Source: Roseomonas mucosa (GTDB taxonomy: Bacteria > Pseudomonadota > Alphaproteobacteria > Acetobacterales > Acetobacteraceae). From it: DNA of 64,000 nt. Made by a program: the position numbers and the translations under genes. Position 1 is the stretch's first letter, and every line of letters starts with the position of its first letter. Below the pieces are notes generated by a model. It worked only from the letters and a program-made list of their open reading frames with translations. It did not search any database and was not told where the DNA came from. Below, piece by piece: positions 54,073-62,696 of this stretch. The stretch spans positions 124,001 to 188,000 of the forward strand of contig CAMDWG010000004.1 in the NCBI GenBank assembly GCA_945878375.1, written 5' to 3'.

Positions 54073-55257
54073 TCAATCCAGGGCGAGCAGCAGGCCCTTG
54101 AGATAGGCGCTCTCGGGCAAGGCGGGGTGGACGGGGTGGTCGGGGCCGGCGCCGACGCTCGCCAGGATGCGGGCGGGCCGCCGCGCCCGGCCCACCCCCC
54201 AGGCGATGGCCTCCGCGAAGTCTGGCGGGCCGACATGGTGGGAGCAGGAGGCGATGAACAGGATGCCGCCCGGTGCCGTCACCTGCGCGGCCAACCGCGC
54301 GAGCTTGGCATAGCCCTTCATCGCGGCGGGGATGTCCTTGCGGGTCTTGGCGAAGGCGGGCGGGTCCGCCACCACCACCTCGAACCGCCGGCCGGAGGCG
54401 GCCATGCGTTCCAGGTGTTCCAGCGCCTCCGCCTTCAGCGGCGTCACGCGGTCGGCGAAGCCGGCGCGGGCGGCGGCCTGCATCGCGAGGTCGAGCGCAT
54501 GTTCGCTGCGGTCGAGCAGCGTGACCTGCGCCGCGCCAGCCCGCGCCGCCGCAAGCCCGAAGCCGCCCAGATGGCAGAAGGCATCCAGCACCGTCCGGCC
54601 CTTCGCCAGCCGCGCGACCAAGGCGCGGTTCGGGCGCTGGTCGAAGAACCAGCCGGTCTTCTGGCCGCCCAGAAGGTCCACGGGGAAGGAGAGGCCGGCT
54701 TCCTCGACCGTCGCGGTGCCATCGGTGCCGAGCGCGAGGGCAACGGATTCCTCCAGCCCCTCCAGCTTCCGCACCGCCGCGTCGTTGCGCGCGACGATGC
54801 TGCGCGGTGTGACCAGGTCGCGCAAAGCGGCCAGGATGTCGGGCAGCGCGCGGTCCATCCCCGCCGTATTCGCCTGCACCGCCAGCGCATCGCCGTAGCG
54901 GTCGATGACGAGGCCCGGCAGGCGATCCGCTTCCGCATGGACCAGGCGGTAGAAGGGCGCGTCGAACAGCCGGTCACGCAGCGCCAGGCATTGCCCGATC
55001 CGTGCGGCGAACCAGCCGGCATCGCAGGGCGCCGCGGGATCGGGATCCAGGAAGCGCGCGGCGATCAGGCTGTGCGGGTTGAAGTGCCAGGCGCCGTGCT
55101 TCACGCCGTCATCGCCTTCCAGCCGCACCACGCAGCCCGCCGGCAGGGCGCGGGCGTCGGCGGTCATGGCGATCTCGTTGGAGAAGGCCCAAGGATGCCC
55201 CGCCTTCACGCGGCGGTCGGCACCGGGGTTGAGCCGGATCAGGGGACGCTCGGTCAT
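54073..55257 (-). CDS. rlmI: RlmI-like 23S rRNA (cytosine-5) methyltransferase, PUA-containing
   Basis: A 394-residue class I SAM methyltransferase. The N-terminal PUA domain starts RLNPGADRRVKAGHPWAFSNEI. A middle EEHD-type region has VIDRYGDALAVQ, and the Rossmann domain has VLDAFCHLGGFGLAAARAGA near residue 225, DRSEHALDLA and VVADPPAFAKTRKD. The catalytic cysteine is in FIASCSHHV. RlmI methylates C1962 of 23S rRNA in E. coli; substrate identity here is by homology. It precedes the DUF3293 gene. Confidence 0.88.
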   Translation of the reverse strand: MTERPLIRLNPGADRRVKAGHPWAFSNEIAMTADARALPAGCVVRLEGDDGVKHGAWHFNPHSLIAARFLDPDPAAPCDAGWFAARIGQCLALRDRLFDAPFYRLVHAEADRLPGLVIDRYGDALAVQANTAGMDRALPDILAALRDLVTPRSIVARNDAAVRKLEGLEESVALALGTDGTATVEEAGLSFPVDLLGGQKTGWFFDQRPNRALVARLAKGRTVLDAFCHLGGFGLAAARAGAAQVTLLDRSEHALDLAMQAAARAGFADRVTPLKAEALEHLERMAASGRRFEVVVADPPAFAKTRKDIPAAMKGYAKLARLAAQVTAPGGILFIASCSHHVGPPDFAEAIAWGVGRARRPARILASVGAGPDHPVHPALPESAYLKGLLLALD

Positions 55258-55276
55258 GGCGGGGGTTATGCGGCGA

Positions 55277-56110
55277 CTATCCCCGGATGGCCAGCACGAC
55301 GCCGCCGATGGTCAGGGACAGCGCGGCGACTTCCCGCAGGCCCAGCGGCTCACCCAGGAACAGCGCGGCGCCGGCCACGCCGACCACCGGCGTCAGCAGC
55401 GTCCCCGCCGCCGCCGCCGAGGCCGGCAGCCGCTTCAGCGCCGCGAACCAAGCGAGGTAACACAGGCCAAGCGGCGCAAGCCCGCCATAGAGCAGCAGCC
55501 ACCAGGTCTGGGCGCTGAAGGCCGCCGGGTCCGGGCGCTCCACCAGCGCGGCGGCGACGAGCAGCGGCGCGCAGCCCAAGCCCATCTGCCACGCGGCGGA
55601 GGTGGCGGGCGGCAGGCCGACCGGCCAGCGCTTGCCCACCACCGTGCCGAGCGAGAACAGCACCGCCGCCGTCAGCGCGATGGCAACCCCCGGCAGCTTG
55701 TCGATCCCCACATCGATGCCGCGCCCGAGCACCAGCACCAGCAGCCCCGCCAGCCCCATCCCCAGCGCCAGCACCCGGCGCGGCGTGATCCTCTCGCCCA
55801 GCAGCCACAAGGCAAACAGCGATGCCCAGACCGGCATGGTGTAGCAGACGATCGTCGCCTCGGCGGCGGCGAGCCAGAGCAGGGAAAAGGCCGCCAGCCC
55901 CATCCAGGCGGTGACGTTCAGCAGGGACGCCACGACCAGCCGCGGCCACAGCCTGCGCGGAACCGACAGCGCCTCCCCCTGCCGCAGCGCGATGGCGCCG
56001 AGCAGCGCGACGCCCACCGCCGCGCAGATCACGCGCATGGAGAAGGGCGGCACTTCCTCCAGCAGCAGCTTCATCGCCGGCCAGTTCAAGCCCCAGCCGA
56101 TGACGGTCAC
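55277..56110 (-). CDS. EamA/DMT-superfamily transporter
   Basis: A protein of 277 residues from a GTG at 56110, with about ten membrane segments in two EamA repeats. The first helix (VTVIGWGLNWPAMKLLLEEVPP) is cut short by this start: in-frame codons upstream add a run of five leucines, but no ATG, GTG or TTG precedes them before a stop, so the true start may be a non-canonical codon or the GTG. Substrate unknown. A second, unrelated EamA gene lies at 12581. Confidence 0.8.
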   Translation of the reverse strand: MTVIGWGLNWPAMKLLLEEVPPFSMRVICAAVGVALLGAIALRQGEALSVPRRLWPRLVVASLLNVTAWMGLAAFSLLWLAAAEATIVCYTMPVWASLFALWLLGERITPRRVLALGMGLAGLLVLVLGRGIDVGIDKLPGVAIALTAAVLFSLGTVVGKRWPVGLPPATSAAWQMGLGCAPLLVAAALVERPDPAAFSAQTWWLLLYGGLAPLGLCYLAWFAALKRLPASAAAAGTLLTPVVGVAGAALFLGEPLGLREVAALSLTIGGVVLAIRG

Positions 56111-56249
56111 CAGCAGCAGCAGCAGGCCCGTCGGGTCGGGGCGCGCGGGGGGCCCGCGCGGGTCAGGATGCGGAATCGGGCTGTTCCTTGGCGAGGATGC
56201 GCTTCAGCCTATCCGCGCTTCACCGCGTGGTGGAACAGCCCCGCGCGCC

Positions 56250-56963
56250 TCAATCGGCGGGCAAGCCCGCCGACACGGCCCAGCGCCGGACGCAGAACAC
56301 GGTGTTGCTGCCGAGCTTCCACACCGTCTCCGGCACCGCGGCCGCCACCATGATCTCCGGCAACAGGTGGTCGAGCAGCGAATAGCTGCGCGTGAGGCCG
56401 AAGACGGCGCCGAGCGTGACATCGAAGCTGGAGCGGCCGAAGCGGCGCTGGCTGCGCGACTGGCCGAAGCGTTCCTTGCGCTCCTCGCGGTCCATGCGCG
56501 GATCGGCGTCTTCCTGGTAATAACCGGACGAGATCGGCACCGAGAAGATATGGTAGCCGCCGGGCTTCAGCGCCGCATGCAGGCGCTGCAGGAAAATCGT
56601 GTAGTTCCCCACCACCTCCTGCACCACGTGGTGGTGCAGGACGATATCGAGGCTGCCGGGCTCCAGCTCATCGAGATCGACCGCCGGATCGAAGACGCGC
56701 TCGCCCTCGGCCGGATTGCGCGGCTTGAGCGTCGCCGGGTCATAGGACGCGCCGAGCGTCGCGCGGAAATGCTGGGACAGATCCGGCTCCGGCCCGATAT
56801 GCAGCACGCGCGCGGCGGGTGTCGGCCGGACGACCCAATCGAGCAACAGCTTGGTCGCGCGCGTCCGCTCGACGGAACCGCAACCGTCGCAGCGAGCAGC
56901 CGGCCGGCCGAATTCCTCGGAGAAGCTGTGGCCGCCACAGATGGGGCAGGTGATCTCGGACAC
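56250..56963 (-). CDS. SAM-dependent methyltransferase with N-terminal zinc ribbon
   Basis: A 237-residue protein. Cys6/Cys9 and Cys25/Cys28 form a zinc ribbon (CPICGG and CDGCG), followed by a class I methyltransferase fold: VLHIGPEPDLSQHF near residue 53, FDPAVDLDELEPGSLDIVLHHHVVQEV, and LKPGGYHIFSVPI. Similar proteins occur in polysaccharide clusters and methylate sugars. The start is GTG. It follows the 735-residue glycosyltransferase by 169 bp on the same strand. Confidence 0.82.
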   Translation of the reverse strand: MSEITCPICGGHSFSEEFGRPAARCDGCGSVERTRATKLLLDWVVRPTPAARVLHIGPEPDLSQHFRATLGASYDPATLKPRNPAEGERVFDPAVDLDELEPGSLDIVLHHHVVQEVVGNYTIFLQRLHAALKPGGYHIFSVPISSGYYQEDADPRMDREERKERFGQSRSQRRFGRSSFDVTLGAVFGLTRSYSLLDHLLPEIMVAAAVPETVWKLGSNTVFCVRRWAVSAGLPAD

Positions 56964-57132
56964 GCGCTACCTCACAATTCAAGAGCCTCGGCGCCTAATC
57001 CTGTCGGGCTCAGGCTGCAAGGCGAAACTTCACCGCAGCCGCGACGCGCATGGCGGCCCGGCGGGGCGATCCAGCGCCGGTCCCGAAGGTTGGCTCGACG
57101 CCGGACCGTGCCTTCCCCGCGCCCCCGGAGAC

Positions 57133-59340
57133 TCACGCGGAGAGCACGACCGCAAGCTCCGCCGGCGTATCGGTGACCACGATCTGCTCCGGCGCGCCGA
57201 AGGCCCGCTGCGACAGCGGGAAGCCGACATGCAGCGCCTCACCGAGCCCGAGCTGGCGGATGTGCCAGGTGCCCCAGGCCTCGGCATAGTCGAGCCGGAC
57301 GGGCGAGAAGCGGAACTCGTCGAAGGCCGTCACGCCCGACAGGGTCAGGGAGTTCTCGTGGTGCAGGCCGAGCCCGAGGCAGGTCTCGATGTCGAGCACC
57401 GAATCCGGGCCCAGCGCGTGGCGGATGCGCCAGAGCATCTCGGAATCCGCGCCGACCCGGACGGAATCGAACAGCCCGACGCGGTCGAACACCTCGCGGC
57501 GGATGAAGGTGGAGGCAGGGTTGCGGTGGATATAGCCGCCGCCGCCCTTGCGCAGCACCGAACGCCCGGCCGCGTCCATGCGGACCCAGTTCGACATGCT
57601 CGCCGCCGGCTCACCTCGGCGCATGGCCGCCAGGTGATGCTCGATCCGCTGCGGATGCATCCAGTCGTCGGAATCATGCAGCGTGACGAAGGCGCCGCGC
57701 GCTTCCAGGATCGCGCGGTTCTTCGAGCAGTAGGTGCCGATATTCGTCGCGTTCCGCAGCAGCCGCACCCGCGGGTCGCGCGCCATCAGCTCCCCCACGA
57801 TGCCGACCGTGCCATCCGCGCTGCAATCATCCACCACCAGCAGCTCGATATTGCCGCAGCTCTGGTCGAGCACGCTGCGGATCGAGCTTTCGATGGTCGC
57901 GGCGGCGTTCCAGGCGGTGGTGACGATGCTGACCAGCGGGTGATCGTCGCGACGCGGCAGGCTGGACAGGCCGATGCCGAACAGATGCGCCGCCGGATCC
58001 TCCGCGCCCAGCGCCGGCGCGGCGACGCCCTGCAGGCGGAAGAACGCGGCGACACGCGCCTCCCAGGTTTCCGCATCCTCCTCCGAGAGCGCGAGGTTGC
58101 CGAGCGCCAGGTGGCATTCCGGCAGCGCCATCCCGTCGCGCATCATGTCCAGCACGATCCTGCTGGCCTGCACCCGCTGGCCGTTCGCGGCGAGGAACTC
58201 GGCCACGGAGAAGCGCCCGGCCGGGCCGAGTTCGGGCCGCAGATGGATCGCGATGGCGTAGAGTTCCGCAGCCCGCGCCGGCTCTGTGCCGCCGATCACG
58301 TCGGCCAGGGCCATATGCGCTTCCCAGTCCAGCGGATCCTCTCGCACCAGCCCCTTCAGGATCCGCGTCGCCTCCGCCACCCGGCCCGTGCGCAGGGCGG
58401 CGATGGAGAGGGTCTTGAGCAGCCGGTTGCGGTCGCTGGGCTGCAGCGCGCCGGGGGCGGCGGCATCCGCGGCCAGCGCCGCATTGCCGGCGTCCCAGGC
58501 GGACCGCGCCATGAAGAGCCGCAGGAACAGCCGCGCGGCGAGCATCAGGATCAGCGATTCATAGGGCGCGCAACGGCCCGCCGGCACCTCGACCAGGCGC
58601 GCATGGAGGTAGAGGATCAGTTTCTCGTCGTTGCGGAAGGCGTTGTACAACTCGCCGCGCAGCTTCGGGTCGGAAGGATCCGTCAGCACGCGGCGCCACA
58701 GCGCCTCTGCCCGGGCGCGGTCGAGCCAGGGTCCGGTGATGCGCGCCTCTCGCTGCGGCGCGGGCGCCGGGTCGGCGGGGCGGGAGGCCGGGGATGCGGC
58801 CTTGGCCGAGCCGCGCTTCGACTGTGCCTTCCCACGGGCCGGCCCGGCCGGTGGTGCCTCGGGCGGGGCGACGGGGCGGGGCAGCGCGAGGCCAGCGGCG
58901 GCTTCCGCCGTGGGGTGCGCCGCCGCCACATCCTCGATCAGCTTCAGCAGCGCCGGCAGGCGGCCATGTTCGGGAAAATCCGTCCGCAGCCGCGCGGCCA
59001 AGGCGGGATCGCGCAGCAGCAGGGCCAGCAGGCCCAGCCAATCCTGCACCTTCGGCAGCGCCTGGGTGCCCTCGGCCGAGATCCCGAGCACATCGGCGAT
59101 CCAGCGCAGTTCCGGCTGGGTGGCGGCGAAGGCGTCGCGGTGATGCGGCATCGACGCGCGGGCCAGCACGCCGTTGCGGACCACGCCTTCGAGTTCCGTC
59201 CCCAGCAGGATGAGGTCGGCGGACAGGCCGAGCGGTCGCTGGCCGAGTTCGGACAGCGCCCGCTCGGATGGCTGGCGGCCGAGGAGAAAGAGGATGAGGC
59301 GGCGGATCTCCGGGGCGGTCGGGATGCGGCTGCGATGCAT
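57133..59340 (-). CDS. Large GT2 glycosyltransferase with helical N-terminal region
   Basis: A 735-residue protein. The C-terminal GT-A domain starts near residue 465 with PLVSIVTTAWNAAATIESSI, then VVDDCSADGTVGIVGE, the metal motif LHDSDDWMHP, and a later ADSEMLWRIRHALG. Residues 1-110 form a helical domain with no match I know. Residues about 175-460 form an alpha-helical region with TPR-like spacing (for example LVREDPLDWEAHMALADVIGG) after a charged, Lys/Pro-rich linker near 150-190. This build fits a surface-polysaccharide transferase. Probably co-transcribed with the methyltransferase gene. Confidence 0.82.
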   Translation of the reverse strand: MHRSRIPTAPEIRRLILFLLGRQPSERALSELGQRPLGLSADLILLGTELEGVVRNGVLARASMPHHRDAFAATQPELRWIADVLGISAEGTQALPKVQDWLGLLALLLRDPALAARLRTDFPEHGRLPALLKLIEDVAAAHPTAEAAAGLALPRPVAPPEAPPAGPARGKAQSKRGSAKAASPASRPADPAPAPQREARITGPWLDRARAEALWRRVLTDPSDPKLRGELYNAFRNDEKLILYLHARLVEVPAGRCAPYESLILMLAARLFLRLFMARSAWDAGNAALAADAAAPGALQPSDRNRLLKTLSIAALRTGRVAEATRILKGLVREDPLDWEAHMALADVIGGTEPARAAELYAIAIHLRPELGPAGRFSVAEFLAANGQRVQASRIVLDMMRDGMALPECHLALGNLALSEEDAETWEARVAAFFRLQGVAAPALGAEDPAAHLFGIGLSSLPRRDDHPLVSIVTTAWNAAATIESSIRSVLDQSCGNIELLVVDDCSADGTVGIVGELMARDPRVRLLRNATNIGTYCSKNRAILEARGAFVTLHDSDDWMHPQRIEHHLAAMRRGEPAASMSNWVRMDAAGRSVLRKGGGGYIHRNPASTFIRREVFDRVGLFDSVRVGADSEMLWRIRHALGPDSVLDIETCLGLGLHHENSLTLSGVTAFDEFRFSPVRLDYAEAWGTWHIRQLGLGEALHVGFPLSQRAFGAPEQIVVTDTPAELAVVLSA

Positions 59341-59569
59341 GGGTGCGGTCCAGAATGCGCGTCCCGCCCTGGTGCCCGACAGGCGTTCAGATCATGGCGC
59401 GCCGGGCGATAGACAATTCTCGCCAAACCATGCGCCACCCTGGTGGGCCACCGTGGGAGGGTGGCTGTCGATAGCCGCTCGGTGTTAGAAGGACAAGGGT
59501 TTGTCGCCTAGTGGTCGCATATGAATATTTTCGTTCGCTTTCGTCGATTTTTGCGATCACTGATCGGAT

Positions 59570-60418
59570 ATGATTTTCAAGGCTGGATCGAGGAGCGCAC
59601 CGGTGTTCGTAAACAGCAAATGGATGAAGGATATCGTCCGGGTTCTGGGCGACGAAGCCAACCCACCCGCTCCCCGGGAGATTAGGCGCCTAGACAAGAA
59701 ATTCTTCAACCAAACACTCTGGGCCCTCGCAGAACAGAAAAAAAATCTCGACGCATCCTCGCGCGAATGGCTAGGGTTCATGGGATTTGTGATGAGTCAC
59801 GAGAAGGAACACTTCGGACAACTCGCGCAGGACATGTGGGTTCTATGGGAGACCAAACAGAAGACGAATGGATATTTCGTCGAATTCGGCGGCGCAAATG
59901 GAAAATTCTTGAGCAATAGCTACCTTCTCGAGCACGGTTTCGGTTGGCGCGGCATCGTGGCAGAGCCCAATATCGGCTTCCATGAGGAACTGCGCGCGAA
60001 CCGCAGCTGCGACATCTCGCCCCTCTGCGTCGCGGCCAGGACCGGGGAACGCGTTCGCTTCCACTGCACGCGCCAGGGCGAATTGTCCCGCATGGCCGGC
60101 ATCGAGTCTGGCGACAGGCACGACCGGTCTGAGTACACTGAAATCGAAGTTGAGACCATTTCGTTGGACGACCTGCTCGACAGGCACAACGCCCCTGATG
60201 TCATCGACTACCTCTCCATAGACACGGAGGGGTCGGAGTTTGATATCTTATCGCATCGCGATTGGACGCGGAGACGGATCCAACTCATCACTGTTGAGCA
60301 CAATGGCACAGATTGGGGGCCGAAGATATTCGATTTGCTTTCTTCGGTTGGTTATGAGCGTAAATTTTCTGAATTCACTCGGTTTGATCACTGGTACGTG
60401 CTGCGTGATGACGCGTGA
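59570..60418 (+). CDS. FkbM-family methyltransferase
   Basis: A 282-residue class I methyltransferase. The FkbM domain has YFVEFGGANGKFLSNSYLL near residue 103, WRGIVAEPNIGFH, and the second motif VIDYLSIDTEGSEFDIL near residue 218. The N-terminal 100 residues are helical (SSREWLGFMGFVMSHEKEHFGQL). The start at 59570 has no clear ribosome-binding site; 59624 is an alternative. Low GC and ordinary codon use with many A/T-ending codons set it apart from the window. A short overlapping frame begins at ATG 59521 (54 codons), which may be a relic of the true N terminus. Confidence 0.82.
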   Translation: MIFKAGSRSAPVFVNSKWMKDIVRVLGDEANPPAPREIRRLDKKFFNQTLWALAEQKKNLDASSREWLGFMGFVMSHEKEHFGQLAQDMWVLWETKQKTNGYFVEFGGANGKFLSNSYLLEHGFGWRGIVAEPNIGFHEELRANRSCDISPLCVAARTGERVRFHCTRQGELSRMAGIESGDRHDRSEYTEIEVETISLDDLLDRHNAPDVIDYLSIDTEGSEFDILSHRDWTRRRIQLITVEHNGTDWGPKIFDLLSSVGYERKFSEFTRFDHWYVLRDDA

Positions 60419-60472
60419 TTATCCGACCCATACCAGGATCGGTGCCCCACAACCAATGATAAGGCCACTCTC

Positions 60473-61126
60473 ATGAGTCACGCGCTCGATTTCATCAAGA
60501 AATATTACGAACTAACGCCGACCGGCATTATACATGTTGGCGCCAATCGTGGGCAGGAGGTCGACGCCTACAAGGCTAGTGGCATACGCCCTGTGGTGCT
60601 GATTGAACCACTTCCAGACCCATTCGCCAGGCTCGTGCGGGCGGTGAACGCCGAACCAGGGTTCCACGCGGTACAGGCCTGCTGCAGCGACCAAGCGCGC
60701 GATGTCGAATTTCACGTCGCGAGCAATGGCGGGCAAGCTTCGAGCTACTTGCCGCCAGCGGAGGTTCTCAACCTCTATCCGAATGTGACCTTCGGCAGCA
60801 CAGTAAAGTTTCGCACGAAAACGCTTGACACGCTGCTGGACGAGTTGGCGGCTGAGGGCGTCGAGACGCACAAACTCGACTACCTTGCAATGGACACCCA
60901 GGGCAGCGAGCGGGATGTACTACTCGGCGCATCAAAGGCACTTGAGAACGTGAACTTCGTGCATACTGAGGTATCTATGGCGAATCTCTACAGCGGCGGC
61001 GCTTCTGTCTACGAGATGATCGAGTTTTTTCGCGGCCGCGGCTTCGACCTGTTCAATTTGCTCATTCGCCGCAAGCTGTGGGGGGATGCGCTGTTCGTCC
61101 GAACGGGGCTCGTAGATGGCACATGA
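60473..61126 (+). CDS. FkbM-family methyltransferase
   Basis: A 217-residue protein, compact FkbM type. Motif I is GIIHVGANRGQEVDAYKASG near residue 18, then VLIEPLPDPFARLVRA, FRTKTLDTLLDEL, and motif DYLAMDTQGSERDVLLGA near residue 140. FkbM proteins add O-methyl groups to sugars or polyketides. It follows the first FkbM gene by 54 bp in the same direction and shares its lower GC content, so the two were probably acquired together. Confidence 0.85.
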   Translation: MSHALDFIKKYYELTPTGIIHVGANRGQEVDAYKASGIRPVVLIEPLPDPFARLVRAVNAEPGFHAVQACCSDQARDVEFHVASNGGQASSYLPPAEVLNLYPNVTFGSTVKFRTKTLDTLLDELAAEGVETHKLDYLAMDTQGSERDVLLGASKALENVNFVHTEVSMANLYSGGASVYEMIEFFRGRGFDLFNLLIRRKLWGDALFVRTGLVDGT

Positions 61127-61173
61127 CTAGGTTGCCGGCGCACTGCCCTGTGCGCCGGCCATGTCCTGCTGCG

Positions 61174-62097
61174 TCACGCAAGCACGGCCGCGACGCTGAC
61201 GAAGTGCTCGCGCCGGCGTTCGCGAGACTGCCGGGCGAACTGTTTGCTCCGGCAGTACTCCATGATCCGCTTCATCTCATTCATGCGCTCAGCGAAATTC
61301 GCGAAGCTCATCGAATCGATGGCGGCAGTGATCTCATCGAATGTCTTCATACCGTTAAAATTGATGAATAGATCGTCAGGCACGACCATCGGCAGCGTGC
61401 GGTTCGGGGCATATATGGGAAGGCAATTTCCCATTATTGCTTCCCAAAATTTTTCACTTACGTAATAATCCCACTGAGTATTTTCAGGGCAGAAATTGAA
61501 GTTATATTCCTTAAGAATTGATAACTTTACGTTGCTTCGGTCGTTGGCGTAGCGGCTCTCGCTCAGCGCCACGCCTTCCGGCCAACCGCGCCCGAAAACG
61601 TCCAATCGGCCGCCGGCATGCCCCTCGAGCGCGAGATCCACGCGCCGAACAGCCAGAGATACCTCCATACCATCGATCAGGGTACGGAATCTTTTGGCGG
61701 TCATGAAAGTGACGACCTTTTTCTTATCGAAAGACACGTTCAGATCCGCTTCTGAACGGATATAATTAAGGGGATGCAAGCTGCGATCTTGAAAATAAAA
61801 GAAGTTATCAAAATAAACATTACGATTATAGAGATTGAAGACGTACAGGTCGCCCAGACCGCTGGGGTCACGGACGCGAAAGCGGTTGCTGCTGTCGGCG
61901 AAGGGTTCGTGTGTCCAGAGGATGTTGAGACGCCTCAGCGCGCAAACCTCCGGAGTGAAGCGGCGTGCATGGACCCCCAGGATGACATCCGCCTCGTTTC
62001 GGTCATCCGTTATCTCCCATTCCAAAGTCTTGAAGACGAGCGGATCGCGAACCAAGGGAAGCGTGTCTCCCCCTTCTAGAATATGGACTTTCTTCAT
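61174..62097 (-). CDS. GT10 family glycosyltransferase, alpha-fucosyltransferase type
   Basis: A 307-residue protein. The C-terminal block NFNFCPENTQWDYYVSEKFWEAIMGNCLPIYAP matches the GDP-fucose-binding motif of GT10 fucosyltransferases (FAFENSxxxDYVTEKFWxAL type). The N-terminal half has DVILGVHARRF and ILWTHEPFADSSNRF. The start MKKVHILEG has GGGAG 8 bases upstream and is preferred over an ATG six codons earlier. No signal or membrane segment is evident. gmd and fcl, which make GDP-L-fucose, lie just downstream on the other strand, supporting a fucosyl donor. Codon use is A/T-rich. Confidence 0.8.
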   Translation of the reverse strand: MKKVHILEGGDTLPLVRDPLVFKTLEWEITDDRNEADVILGVHARRFTPEVCALRRLNILWTHEPFADSSNRFRVRDPSGLGDLYVFNLYNRNVYFDNFFYFQDRSLHPLNYIRSEADLNVSFDKKKVVTFMTAKRFRTLIDGMEVSLAVRRVDLALEGHAGGRLDVFGRGWPEGVALSESRYANDRSNVKLSILKEYNFNFCPENTQWDYYVSEKFWEAIMGNCLPIYAPNRTLPMVVPDDLFINFNGMKTFDEITAAIDSMSFANFAERMNEMKRIMEYCRSKQFARQSRERRREHFVSVAAVLA

Positions 62098-62696
62098 TGA
62101 AAAACTCCCAAGCATAGATTTGGCTTAGTGCACCTAAAATACCTGCCGTGGTGTCGGCCTCGGCGATGAAGCGGCACCCAAGCTCGACGAAGATCCACCA
62201 AGCAGATGGGGCCATGGTGATCTCTCAGCATGGCCAGGGGACAAGCCAGAAACCCGTCATGTACCCGCTCGCCCCGCCCTCCGGAGCGCGCGGGACTGTG
62301 TCGGGCTCATCCGCGCTACCGTGCCAGACTGCGATGTGCAGCCCACTCTCTTATTGCGCGAGAGGCAGCCTGCTACTCTCCGGCATCACGCATCGCATCC
62401 CAAACGTAAATCAAGGCATGGGCCCTTGGCTGAATGACTCTCGAAGCCGATCCTGGGACGATTGCTTGCTACCGACCTGAGTTCACGAAAATCACCTTAG
62501 GGCGAAAATCATCTTAGGCTCTGAAGGCCTGATCCTGGGCGGATACAATGGCACGCCTCAGCGTTCAAGGCCTGCTGCGGCACGGCTAAGCCAGGGTGCC
62601 CGGCGTGGCAAGGTTGCGCGCCTACGCGCCAGCGTGCACAGAGATCGCGTATCGCTCGTCAATTTAAGTCCTGCATTGCATTCCAGGAGCATTCTC
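62098..62696. other. GT10-gmd divergent intergenic region (599 bp)
   Basis: I see no intact gene. The minus strand holds an open stretch of about 42 codons ending at a TGA near 62230 (ending YMTGFWLVPWPC) without a start, possibly a gene remnant. A near-perfect 16-bp direct repeat lies at 62486-62518. The gmd ribosome-binding site CAGGAGC is at 62683. Base composition is mixed and lower in GC than the flanking gmd gene. Confidence 0.5.
62486..62518. repeat. Tandem direct repeat upstream of gmd
   Basis: CGAAAATCACCTTAGG (62486-62501) and CGAAAATCATCTTAGG (62503-62518) differ at one position and start 17 bp apart. They lie about 180-210 bp upstream of the gmd ATG. They could be regulator-binding half-sites, or a duplication scar. 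Confidence 0.5.

Noticed and set aside
62148-62480. A 110-codon frame in the GT10-gmd gap
   Set aside because: No ribosome-binding site, no recognisable family and atypical composition; the gap is better described as non-coding with a possible remnant on the other strand.
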